Assembly (NCBI GenBank): GCA_902475475.1
Contig: CABRZY010000035.1
Location: 1-13,389 of the forward strand
Direction of reading: 5' to 3'
DNA from: an uncultured Collinsella sp.
GTDB lineage: Bacteria > Actinomycetota > Coriobacteriia > Coriobacteriales > Coriobacteriaceae
Length of the DNA: 13,389 nt
In this document: positions 7,200 to 13,389 of the stretch, piece after piece
How the letters are laid out: each line of letters begins with the position of its first letter
Numbering within the stretch: the stretch's first letter is position 1
The notes under the pieces: model-generated
The model's input: only the letters and a program-made list of their open reading frames with translations
Databases searched by the model: none
Told to the model about the DNA's origin: nothing
Translations under genes and position numbers: made by a program

Positions 7200-8462
7200 G
7201 TGCAAAACACGAAGCAAAAGGCGAGCACCAAACAAAAGCTGACCATTGCGGCCATCTTTGGCGCCATGGGCCCCGGTCTGTTGGCGGCGCTTTCGGGTAA
7301 TGACGCCGGCGGCATCGCCACGTATTCCAGCGCCGGCGCCAGCTATGGCTACAAGATGCTCTGGATGCTTCCCGTCATGACCGTGCTGCTCATCGTGACG
7401 CAGGAGACTGCGGCGCGTTGCGGCTGCGTCACAGGCAAGGGCCTGGCGTCGCTCATTCGCGAGCGCTTTGGCGTGCGCAGGAGCGTGCTGGCCATGGCGG
7501 CGCTGCTGATCGCCAATACAGCCGTGACCATTTCGGAGTTTGCGGGTATCGCGAGCGGCCTGGCCCTGTTTGGGGTGCCGGCGAGTATTTCGGTGCCATT
7601 GGTGGCCCTGCTGGTTTGGATGCTTACCATGTCGGGCAGTTTCCAGCGCATCGAGAAGATTTTGCTGCTGGTGAGCTGCGTGTTCGTGACCTATATCGTT
7701 GCCGCCTTTATGGCCGGCCCCAACTGGGGCGAGGTCGCGGTCGACTTGGTCGTACCCAATATTCAAAACGACCCCAGCTACGTGTCGCTGGTAGTTGCCA
7801 CGATCGGCACCACCATTGCGCCGTGGATGATTTTTTTGGCGCAGAACAACGTGGTCGATAAGAATGCGGGTGAGGACGATATCGTGCTGCAGCGCATCGA
7901 TACCGTGAGCGGTTCAATTGCCGCCGACATCATCGCCGGCTTTATCATCATCACGACCGGTACAGTGCTGTTTCCGGCGGGCGTCCAAATTAGCGACGCT
8001 GCCGATGCGGCCCGCGCGCTGGAGCCCATCGCCGGTCAGTGGTCCACGGTGCTGTTCGCCTCGGGTCTGGTCGCGGCGAGCTTTTTGGCCGCTTGCGTGC
8101 TGCCGGGCGTTACGTCGAGCGCTATCTGCGAGGCATTTGGCTGGGAGCGCGGCGCCGACCGCAGCTGGGACGAGGCTCCGGTCTATCGCGGCATCATTAC
8201 GGCCATCATTGGCATCTCTGCCGTGCTGGTGCTTATGCCCGGCGTCGACCTGTTCCAGATTATGATGACCTCGCAGGTCATTAACGGTGTGCTGCTGCCC
8301 GTAGTGCTGGTGTTCCAGGTGGTTATCGCTGCCGATCGCCATATTATGGGCGGCAACCGTAACGGCCGCGTGTGGAATGTACTCACGTGGGCGACCATTG
8401 GCGTGATTACGGTGCTGACGGTTGTCATGTTTGTCCTGCAAGCGATGGGCTACAGCGCTTAA
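7200..8462 (+). CDS. Nramp (SLC11)-family divalent metal transporter, probably of the Mg2+-transporting NRMT type
   Basis: The GTG start gives 420 residues, a usual Nramp length, with about 11 hydrophobic segments. TM1 carries GPGLLAALSGNDAGG (N34, D35) where Mn/Fe transporters have the DPGN motif. TM6 carries IGTTIAPWMIF (202-212) where classic members have a Met-Pro-His that helps select transition metals; here Met is Ala207 and His is Trp209. Loss of this methionine is a hallmark, as I recall, of Nramp-related magnesium transporters (NRMT) described from Clostridium and from Eggerthella lenta, itself a member of Coriobacteriia. The gene is translationally coupled to the MgtE-like protein, which would make a Mg2+-sensing and Mg2+-importing pair. 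A terminator follows at 8484. The Nramp family is certain; Mg2+ as substrate is well supported but inferred. It should not be named mntH without further evidence. Confidence 0.9.
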   Translation: MQNTKQKASTKQKLTIAAIFGAMGPGLLAALSGNDAGGIATYSSAGASYGYKMLWMLPVMTVLLIVTQETAARCGCVTGKGLASLIRERFGVRRSVLAMAALLIANTAVTISEFAGIASGLALFGVPASISVPLVALLVWMLTMSGSFQRIEKILLLVSCVFVTYIVAAFMAGPNWGEVAVDLVVPNIQNDPSYVSLVVATIGTTIAPWMIFLAQNNVVDKNAGEDDIVLQRIDTVSGSIAADIIAGFIIITTGTVLFPAGVQISDAADAARALEPIAGQWSTVLFASGLVAASFLAACVLPGVTSSAICEAFGWERGADRSWDEAPVYRGIITAIIGISAVLVLMPGVDLFQIMMTSQVINGVLLPVVLVFQVVIAADRHIMGGNRNGRVWNVLTWATIGVITVLTVVMFVLQAMGYSA

Positions 8463-8483
8463 CGCCTCTTTTGGGTTTCGAGC

Positions 8484-8513
8484 GGGCCGCTGCCATGGGC
8501 CTCGGCCTCTTTT
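8484..8513 (+). terminator. Intrinsic terminator after the Nramp-related gene
   Basis: GGGCCG (8484-8489) pairs with CGGCCT (8503-8508, one G-U), with a symmetric CT/CT internal loop and an inner GCC-ATG-GGC hairpin (8492-8500), followed by CTTTT (8509-8513). An outer pairing AGCGGGC/GCCCGCT (8481-8487 with 8514-8520) is also possible. Confidence 0.7.
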
Positions 8514-8521
8514 GCCCGCTA

Positions 8522-8687
8522 TAGGGGGTTAGCTATATGTCAGTGGCCAGAAAATGCCAAATATGAGTAGTGTTGCTAAGTGAATGGCATTTACTTCTAA
8601 GAAGATAATGAACATAACCGATAGTATGTTAATTAAAATTGGCTCCAATATGCGCTAAACCAGTCAGGTTGGCTGCTTTAGGGGGTT
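8522..8687. repeat. 9-base direct repeat TAGGGGGTT flanking a 148-base AT-rich segment
   Basis: TAGGGGGTT occurs at 8522-8530 and 8679-8687. The 148 bases between contain 55 G+C by direct count (37%), far below the surrounding DNA. The segment has no clear terminal inverted repeats and no coding capacity. It could be a small non-autonomous insertion with its target duplication, or an AT-rich regulatory or ncRNA segment with a chance repeat. Confidence 0.4.
8552..8592. repeat. 8-base inverted repeat AAATGCCA/TGGCATTT
   Basis: AAATGCCA (8552-8559) and TGGCATTT (8585-8592) are perfect reverse complements around 25 bases, inside the AT-rich patch. No T-run follows. It may be a recognition site or an RNA stem. 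Confidence 0.4.
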
Positions 8688-8757
8688 GTAGGGGTCGCTC
8701 AGACGTCATTTTGGGTAGTTTTGCCTGCTACTAAAATGGTAACAGTACTCATATTTG
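8558..8757. repeat. Inverted pair of CAAATATGAGTA-TGTT-C sequences
   Basis: CAAATATGAGTAGTGTTGCT at 8558-8577 (plus) and CAAATATGAGTACTGTTACC read on the minus strand from 8757 to 8738 agree at 17 of 20 positions, with the first 12 identical. The two copies face each other across about 160 bases. Short open frames start at the ATG in each, but they are of different length and I do not call them genes. Confidence 0.5.
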
Positions 8758-8944
8758 CCCCTTTTTGTCCACGACCTCTTGGAGCCGGCTCGAAAAGAGT
8801 GATTTTGGGTTGTTTGCTGCGGGCGTGGGCTTGGAAACAACGCCCGGGGTGGCGAGGCGCCCAGAATTCGGTCGCAAGGAGGGCGTTCCGTTGCTGTGTC
8901 AGGAGTGTCCCTGGGTGCCGGCACATAAGGAACGTCCCTAACTG

Positions 8945-8982
8945 CCGGAGGGGGTGTCTGCCGTAGCAGGTATCCCCTCCGG
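8945..8982. terminator. Strong hairpin near the 3' end of the acyltransferase gene
   Basis: CCGGAGGGG (8945-8953) pairs perfectly with CCCCTCCGG (8974-8982), with an inner CTGC-CGTA-GCAG hairpin. It lies 23 bases beyond the acyltransferase stop and is probably its terminator, although no T-run follows on either strand. Confidence 0.5.
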
Positions 8983-9005
8983 ATGTGGGAAGCTTGCGCT
9001 GCAGG

Positions 9006-11258
9006 TTACTTGTCGCCGCCGAGCTTGTGCGGCTTGTAGGCGAGAGCGTTGACGAGCGCGTCGCCGGCGGACTTGACGGCTGCCGGTTGCGGATCGTTAA
9101 CGTGGTCCTCGGGGTGCACGGGCAGGTCTTTCTTGACTGCATCGTGGATGAGATTGAGGTACTCGGCCACGCCGGTAGTCGACAGGTGCGTGCCGTCGCC
9201 GTCGAACAGGTCGTTGCGATTGGCGCTGTATCCGTACCAGTCGATAACGCGCACGTTCTTGTAGCGCGTGGCGGCATTTGCGATAGCCTGGTTGGTGGAA
9301 CCCACCCACGGCTGCGGACTGCGTGTGTTCACAAATGCGACGATACGCTTGTCGCCGGCATCGGCCATGATGGCATCGATCTGATCATCAGTTACCAGGC
9401 CATTGGTGCCCAGTGCAAAGACCACGACCTTGCCGGCAAGGTTTTGTTGGAGATAGCCCTCAAATGTTGCGCGGCCCGCATCGAACTGGCGGCCCTTTTC
9501 GGCATCGATGTGACTGTGGGGGAACACGCCGTCAAAGGAATCGACGGCACGCAGCGACACGGAGTCGCCGATCATCAGCAGGTCGTAGGATCCGTCGGGG
9601 AAGCCGTCGTTGTCCTTGTCGGTGTCGTCGGCTGCCTGCTGGTCTTTGGGTGCGGTGTTCTTGGCTTCTTTGTTGAGGATCTCGGCACCTTCACCGCTCA
9701 ACGCGGAGGTCTCCGGCACAAAGATGAGGCCTCCTAGGGCAATGATCAGCACGACGCCGCAAGTGGCGCACACGGGAACATGCGCACGCACCCAGCTTGC
9801 GGGCGTGGCGGTTCCGTCGCGGAACTCGGAAACGGTGCGCCCAAAGGCGCCCTTCCTAAACGGAGTCTCGATAAAGCGATAACAGCACTCTGCCACGGCG
9901 ACCACCACAAGTACCTGCAAGATGTACTGCCACCAGGGCGTATCGTTGATGTTGGCGACCGGGTTCATAAGCAGCAGCAGCGGATAGTGCCACAGATAGA
10001 TACTGTACGAGCGCTTGCCGACCCACACGAGCGGCTCGGCGGCAAGAGCGCGCGCGACCAAGCCCTGGGGCTGTACGCAGGCGGCGATGACCATGAGCGT
10101 GAGGATGGAGCACAGCAGCGTGCCTCCGCGATATTGGAAAGCGGTGTAGCCGTTGGTGAGCGCGACCATGGCCGCAAGGCCGACCAGGCCCACAACGCCC
10201 AGCACGTCGATGGACGCAGATGAGGACCAAAAGCGTGCGAGCGCGCTCGGCTGAGCTGGGGCGGTCTCGGCTGCGGAATCGGTCTTCTCGCCATGCCCAT
10301 CCTTGGCGTCCTTGTCGAGCTTACCGCGCTTGGCAGCGCTCGCTAGGCGGTCGAGTCCCAGGCGATGGGCAAGGCGAACCGGCGCTAGGTCGCGATCGGG
10401 GATAAATGCCATCCATGCACCCAACAGCAGCGAGAACACGCGGGTATCCGTGCCGTAGTACACACGGCTGGGGTCGGCGGTAGGGTTGTAGAGCACCATC
10501 ATGGCAAGGGCGGATACCGCTGCGAGCCCCAGGACCACACGGCGCGTGTTGGGTTTGCTCACATGCATGGACACCATGGCAAACAGCAGCGGTGGCCAAA
10601 TCAAATAGAACTGCTCTTCGATGGCGAGCGACCAGAAGTGCGTGAGCGGCGAGGGGTCGCCCAGAGCATTAAAGTACGAAACATCCTGCGCAATCTGCCA
10701 CCAGTTGTTAAAGAACAGCAGCGACGGCAGGATATCGGGGCGCATCTTGGTGAGCATCACGTGGTTGAAAATGGTGCACAACGCGCAAGTCACCACCACA
10801 ACGGTTACCACGGCGGGGAATAGGCGGCGAATGCGGCGGATCCAGAAGCTCTTGAGGTCGATGCGGCCGGTCTTGGCTACTTCGTTGAGCAGCAGGCGCG
10901 TGATCAGATAGCCCGAAAGCACAAAGAAAATCGTGACGCCGAGCAAGCCGCCCTGCGCCCAGGTGAGGTTGAGGTGGTAGAGCACCACCGCGACAACGGC
11001 GAGTGTGCGTAGGCCATCGAGGGCGGGGATATAACGGGACTTGGGGCGAGCGGGCGTCTGATGGTCGGCAGCCGGTGAGCAGACACCGTCGTTGGCGCTG
11101 GCGTGCGCGGACTTGCTGGAGGACGCGGGCGTACGACGTGAGTCCGCGCCACGGTGTGTCTCGTTGGTGCGGGGTTTGCCCTGCGGACGTTCGTGCGGAG
11201 TCTGCGCCTGGGCCGTGCGGCGTCGGCCGCGTGAGCTCGATTGCGGGAGTTGTTCCAT
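9006..11258 (-). CDS. Membrane O-acyltransferase, acyltransferase-3 domain fused to SGNH-like domain (OatA/OafA type)
   Basis: This 750-residue protein has a Ser/Arg/Pro-rich cytoplasmic tail (1-74), an acyltransferase-3 membrane domain (about 75-465), a further membrane helix (about 496-514), and an extracellular SGNH-type domain (about 556-708). Active-site landmarks are R84-x10-H95 (DGLRTLAVVAVVLYH), FWSLAIEEQFYLIWP (208-222), GDS at 564-566, GTNG at 617-620, and D688-G-T-H691. Ser566, Asp688 and His691 would form the SGNH triad. Such proteins carry acyl groups, usually acetyl, across the membrane and add them to peptidoglycan or other surface glycans; OatA gives lysozyme resistance. The exact acceptor cannot be told. 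A charged insert at about 309-340 is unusual. A TGA lies in frame 9 bases upstream of the ATG, so 11258 is the earliest possible start; its RBS is weak (GGAT about 10 bases upstream). It is transcribed alone, divergent from the ribokinase operon. Confidence 0.9.
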   Translation of the reverse strand: MEQLPQSSSRGRRRTAQAQTPHERPQGKPRTNETHRGADSRRTPASSSKSAHASANDGVCSPAADHQTPARPKSRYIPALDGLRTLAVVAVVLYHLNLTWAQGGLLGVTIFFVLSGYLITRLLLNEVAKTGRIDLKSFWIRRIRRLFPAVVTVVVVTCALCTIFNHVMLTKMRPDILPSLLFFNNWWQIAQDVSYFNALGDPSPLTHFWSLAIEEQFYLIWPPLLFAMVSMHVSKPNTRRVVLGLAAVSALAMMVLYNPTADPSRVYYGTDTRVFSLLLGAWMAFIPDRDLAPVRLAHRLGLDRLASAAKRGKLDKDAKDGHGEKTDSAAETAPAQPSALARFWSSSASIDVLGVVGLVGLAAMVALTNGYTAFQYRGGTLLCSILTLMVIAACVQPQGLVARALAAEPLVWVGKRSYSIYLWHYPLLLLMNPVANINDTPWWQYILQVLVVVAVAECCYRFIETPFRKGAFGRTVSEFRDGTATPASWVRAHVPVCATCGVVLIIALGGLIFVPETSALSGEGAEILNKEAKNTAPKDQQAADDTDKDNDGFPDGSYDLLMIGDSVSLRAVDSFDGVFPHSHIDAEKGRQFDAGRATFEGYLQQNLAGKVVVFALGTNGLVTDDQIDAIMADAGDKRIVAFVNTRSPQPWVGSTNQAIANAATRYKNVRVIDWYGYSANRNDLFDGDGTHLSTTGVAEYLNLIHDAVKKDLPVHPEDHVNDPQPAAVKSAGDALVNALAYKPHKLGGDK

Positions 11259-11297
11259 AAAATATCATCCAATGACGAGAATAGTCAGCACATATTC

Positions 11298-11303
11298 ATT
11301 GTA
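11298..11303 (-). promoter_or_regulatory. Possible -10 element for the acyltransferase gene
   Basis: On the minus strand this reads TACAAT (5 of 6 consensus), 39 bases before the start codon. No convincing -35 hexamer is seen at 17 bases, so support is limited. Confidence 0.35.
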
Positions 11304-11369
11304 GCCGCCTGCTCCTGTGAATGCTTGCTGCTGGCGCAACCTCAAGCGCGCGTCCACATCAAAGTGAAC

Positions 11370-11380
11370 TAAAGTTATAG
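11370..11380 (+). promoter_or_regulatory. Possible promoter region for the rbsK operon
   Basis: TAAAGTTATAG is an AT-rich stretch in otherwise GC-rich DNA, about 65 bases before the ribokinase start, and holds weak -10 matches (TAAAGT, TTATAG). No good -35 is visible. The divergent gap (11259-11445) must hold promoters for both directions. Confidence 0.3.
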
Positions 11381-11383
11381 GGG

Positions 11384-11397
11384 GTGCGAAGGCGCAC
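11384..11397 (+). promoter_or_regulatory. Short hairpin in the rbsK 5' region
   Basis: GTGCG-AAGG-CGCAC is a perfect 5-bp stem with a four-base loop, just after the possible promoter. It could be an operator half-site pair or an mRNA hairpin. Confidence 0.35.
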
Positions 11398-11400
11398 AAT

Positions 11401-11414
11401 CGACGGTCGACGGT
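11401..11414 (+). repeat. Tandem CGACGGT repeat
   Basis: CGACGGT is repeated twice head to tail (11401-11407, 11408-11414) between the hairpin and the RBS of the ribokinase gene. Its role, if any, is unknown. Confidence 0.6.
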
Positions 11415-11433
11415 GGGTGCAAAGCCCGCAGAC

Positions 11434-11440
11434 GAGGAGG
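11434..11440 (+). promoter_or_regulatory. RBS that decides the ribokinase start
   Basis: GAGGAGG lies 5 bases before ATG 11446. The frame is open up to GTG 11413, but that start has no comparable RBS and would add 11 residues not seen in ribokinases. Confidence 0.8.
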
Positions 11441-11445
11441 TTTCC

Positions 11446-12408
11446 ATGGCAGATAACGGCATCGTTGCGGTGTTCGGCAGTATGAACATGGACCTTTCGG
11501 TGGCGTGCGAGCGCATGCCACGTGCGGGCGAGACCGTCGGCGGCAGCGGGTTTATCACCAACGCTGGCGGCAAAGGCGCCAACCAGGCCGTGGCAGCTGC
11601 GCGCATGGGCGCGCGCACGTGCATGATCGGCGCGGTCGGGCGCGATGCGTTTGGCGATGCGCTGGTGGCGGGACTTCAGGATGCCGGCGTGGGCGTTGAG
11701 TTCGTGGCGCGGCGCGACGACGTGGAGACGGGCACGGCGACCATCATCCGCTGCGAGAGCGATAACCGCATCGTGCTGTCTCCGGGCGCCAACCATGCGC
11801 TTACGGGCGATGATGTGGCCTGTGCGCTGCGCTATCTGGTGGCCGATGAGCTCGACCGCGATGCCTGTGGGCTCGCCCCCGCGGCCGGCAGCGTCTTTAT
11901 CGCCCAGGGCGAATGCGATCTGATGGCGACGGCCGAGGCGCTTGCCTGCGCTCACGAGCTGGGGTTCTATACGGTCTTTAATCCGGCGCCTGCCTGTGAG
12001 TTGCCGGCGGGTGCGTGGCCCGCAGTCGACCTCGTCTGTCCCAACGAGACCGAATGCCAGGCACTGACGGGCATTCTGCCCGCAGATGACGCGAGTTGTG
12101 CCGAAGCGCTTAATGCCCTGCGCGCCAAGGGTGCCGGAGCTGCGGTCATCACGTTGGGCGGCGCCGGATCGGTTACGCTCGGCGATGACGGTGAGCCGCT
12201 GCGCATGCCGGCGCTTTCGAGCTCGGTGGTCGACACCACGGCGGCCGGCGATACGTTTATCGGCGCACTTGCAGCTGCCCGTCTGGAGGGCCTGCCGCTC
12301 TTTGAGTGCATGGCCGCGGGCGCTCGCGCCTCGGCGGTGACGGTGTCGCGCTTGGGTGCTCAGCAATCGATTCCCACGCGTGCCGAAGTTGAACATTGGT
12401 TTGGTTAA
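11446..12408 (+). CDS. rbsK: Ribokinase (PfkB family)
   Basis: This 320-residue cytoplasmic kinase of the PfkB family would convert D-ribose and ATP to ribose 5-phosphate. The N terminus has the ribokinase pattern GSMNMDLSVACERMPRAGET, and the sugar-binding motif NAGGKGANQAVAAARMGA spans residues 39-56. The catalytic C-terminal motif DTTAAGDTF is at 263-271, with Asp269 as the expected base and the preceding Gly/Ala as the anion hole. Length matches the family (about 300-320). ATG 11446 is chosen for its strong RBS. The nucleoside hydrolase gene follows after 30 bases, so the ribose released by that enzyme is the natural substrate. Closely related PfkB kinases act on other pentoses or nucleosides, but the pattern of motifs and the context favour ribose. 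Confidence 0.87.
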   Translation: MADNGIVAVFGSMNMDLSVACERMPRAGETVGGSGFITNAGGKGANQAVAAARMGARTCMIGAVGRDAFGDALVAGLQDAGVGVEFVARRDDVETGTATIIRCESDNRIVLSPGANHALTGDDVACALRYLVADELDRDACGLAPAAGSVFIAQGECDLMATAEALACAHELGFYTVFNPAPACELPAGAWPAVDLVCPNETECQALTGILPADDASCAEALNALRAKGAGAAVITLGGAGSVTLGDDGEPLRMPALSSSVVDTTAAGDTFIGALAAARLEGLPLFECMAAGARASAVTVSRLGAQQSIPTRAEVEHWFG

Positions 12409-12438
12409 ACGATAAAGACGGAGAAGCGGAGTAGAACA

Positions 12439-13365
12439 ATGGCAACCAAGAAGCTGATCCTTGACCTGGATATGGGTGTGGACGACGCCATGGCGCTCGC
12501 CTACGCCATCGCGAGCCCCGAGGTGGAGCTCGTGGGCATTACCACGTGCTTTGGCAACGTGCGCGTCGAGCAGTCGGCGCACAACTGCTTGGCGGTGCTT
12601 GACCTACTGGGTCGCCCCGAGGTGCCGGTGTACCTGGGTGCCGACCGCCCCATTAAGGCGACCGAGCCCTATACGCCGCCAGCGTCAACCACGCTCATCC
12701 ACGGCAAGAACGGCATCGGTGGCGCGAGCGTGCCCGCGTCGCCCTATGAGCCGGTGGGGGCAACGTCGGCCGACGGCAACGCTGCGGTCGATTATCTGAT
12801 CGATGCTGCGCGCACCTATGGCCCCGACCTGGTCTATGTGGCGACCGGCCCGCTCTCCAATCTGGCGCTCGCCCTGGAGCGCGATGCGGCCGCGGTGATG
12901 TCTATCGGCCGCGTGGTGGTGATGGGCGGCGCCCTGACCGTGCCCGGTAACGTGAGCACGGGCGCCGAGGCCAACATGGCGAGCGACCCCGAGGCTGCCG
13001 ATGCCGTGCTGCGCTCGGGCCGCAAGCTCACCATGGTGGGTTTGGATGTGACGCATCGCGTGGTGCTCACGCGCCGCGATATTGCCGGCTGGACGGGCTC
13101 GGGCACTATGGCCGGCTGCGCGTTTGCGAGCATGGTCGAGCACTACATTGGCTCGTACGAGATGAACGCACCCTACCTGGGTGGTTGTGCGCTGCACGAT
13201 CCGCTGGCCGTTGCCGTGGCGATCGACCCCACGCTCGTAGGTGCGCTCGGCTGCAACCTGCGTGTTGATCTGCTGGGCGAGTACCGCGGTCGCACCATCT
13301 GCGATGAGCGTCGCCTGTCCGATCCGGACAAGAGCGCGCTTGTGGCACTGACCGTGGATGCTTGA
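12439..13365 (+). CDS. Inosine-uridine preferring nucleoside hydrolase family protein
   Basis: This 308-residue enzyme, of standard length for the family, would hydrolyse ribonucleosides to the base and ribose in the cytoplasm. The Ca2+-binding N-terminal motif reads DLDMGVDDAMAL (9-20), with D9, D11, D15 and D16 kept, although the usual Pro after the second Asp is Met12. ATGPLSNLALAL and VVVMGGAL are the expected central motifs, and HDPLAVAVAIDP near residue 254 supplies the conserved His-Asp. Base preference (purine, pyrimidine or both) cannot be read reliably. The ATG has GGAG at 12428-12431, 7 bases upstream. It is the second gene of the rbsK operon: hydrolysis and phosphorylation together feed the pentose phosphate pathway. 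The window ends 24 bases after its stop, so any further operon members or terminator are not visible. Confidence 0.9.
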   Translation: MATKKLILDLDMGVDDAMALAYAIASPEVELVGITTCFGNVRVEQSAHNCLAVLDLLGRPEVPVYLGADRPIKATEPYTPPASTTLIHGKNGIGGASVPASPYEPVGATSADGNAAVDYLIDAARTYGPDLVYVATGPLSNLALALERDAAAVMSIGRVVVMGGALTVPGNVSTGAEANMASDPEAADAVLRSGRKLTMVGLDVTHRVVLTRRDIAGWTGSGTMAGCAFASMVEHYIGSYEMNAPYLGGCALHDPLAVAVAIDPTLVGALGCNLRVDLLGEYRGRTICDERRLSDPDKSALVALTVDA

Positions 13366-13389
13366 ACTCGGACAGGAAGCGCGGAGCAT

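Larger units (their letters stand above)
8463..9005. other. 543-base gap between convergent genes; AT-rich patch, no supported gene
   Basis: Because both flanking genes end here, no promoter for them is needed, yet the gap is large for this compact genome. It holds a terminator (8484-8513), a 37% GC patch flanked by 9-base direct repeats (8522-8687), an inverted pair of ~20-base similar sequences (8558-8577 and 8738-8757), and a strong hairpin (8945-8982). The open frames in it have atypical composition or are spill-over from the acyltransferase region, and I do not call a protein. Confidence 0.7.

Noticed and set aside
8699..8752. 17-codon minus-strand small protein starting in one copy of the intergenic motif
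   Set aside because: The other copy of the motif gives an unrelated 6-codon frame; there is no sign of coding selection beyond a weak GGGG upstream.
8660..8900. tRNA-like sequence in the convergent gap
   Set aside because: No TTCRANYC arm paired with an acceptor stem and no anticodon arm could be found on either strand.
8721..8966. 81-codon plus-strand open frame in the convergent gap
   Set aside because: Cys/Arg-rich translation with no domain and no RBS; typical of non-coding GC-rich DNA.
11331..11338. LacI-type operator suggested by TTGC...GCGCAA upstream of rbsK
   Set aside because: The half-sites are imperfect and wrongly spaced, and no regulator gene is visible nearby.
11359..12582. 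Minus-strand open frame (407 codons) opposite rbsK
   Set aside because: It is antisense to a clear ribokinase and lacks any domain; Arg/His-rich shadow composition.

Overview
The window is GC-rich bacterial chromosome with densely packed genes and strong G/C third-position bias. Gene content and protein style point to the Coriobacteriia, most likely a gut Collinsella or a close relative: an Nramp-related magnesium transporter of the type known from Eggerthella, PRC-barrel/MgtE fusions, and a long Arg/Ser-rich tail on a surface acyltransferase. This placement is inference from content; no rRNA or tRNA gene is present to confirm it.

Layout. (1) 35-2266, plus strand: a CNNM/CorC-family membrane protein with a CBS pair, then an unannotated-looking protein whose first ~135 residues resemble the N domain of cyanophycin synthetase (HxxEH...E and GRTR motifs) followed by an acidic disordered tail. 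(2) 2331-3598: a TATAAT promoter and a 5'UTR hairpin lead into a coupled pair, a YtxH-like membrane protein and a double PRC-barrel protein, closed by an intrinsic terminator. (3) 3620-5026: a membrane-anchored NodB-fold protein that has lost its metal-binding residues (pseudo-deacetylase). (4) 5027-8513: a 320-base gap with a candidate structured leader RNA, then a PRC/MgtE_N/CBS/five-TM protein overlapping at its stop with the RBS of an Nramp-related transporter, and a terminator. (5) 8463-9005: a 543-base convergent gap with a 37% GC patch flanked by 9-base direct repeats. (6) 9006-11258, minus strand: an acyltransferase-3/SGNH surface O-acyltransferase. (7) 11446-13365, plus strand: ribokinase and nucleoside hydrolase, a two-gene nucleoside/ribose salvage operon.

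How the genes fit together. Two of the modules concern divalent cations, chiefly magnesium: the CNNM/CorC protein (efflux-type family) and the MgtE-like/Nramp pair (uptake-type families). The MgtE-like protein keeps its sensing domains but seems to lack the pore residues of true MgtE, so it may act as a Mg2+-sensing partner of the Nramp-related protein. Two other modules concern the cell surface (pseudo-deacetylase, acyltransferase). The last pair would release ribose from nucleosides and phosphorylate it. The points most worth following are the candidate leader RNA and the altered MgtE pore, the standalone cyanophycin-synthetase-N-like protein, the degenerate deacetylase, and the AT-rich patch in the convergent gap.
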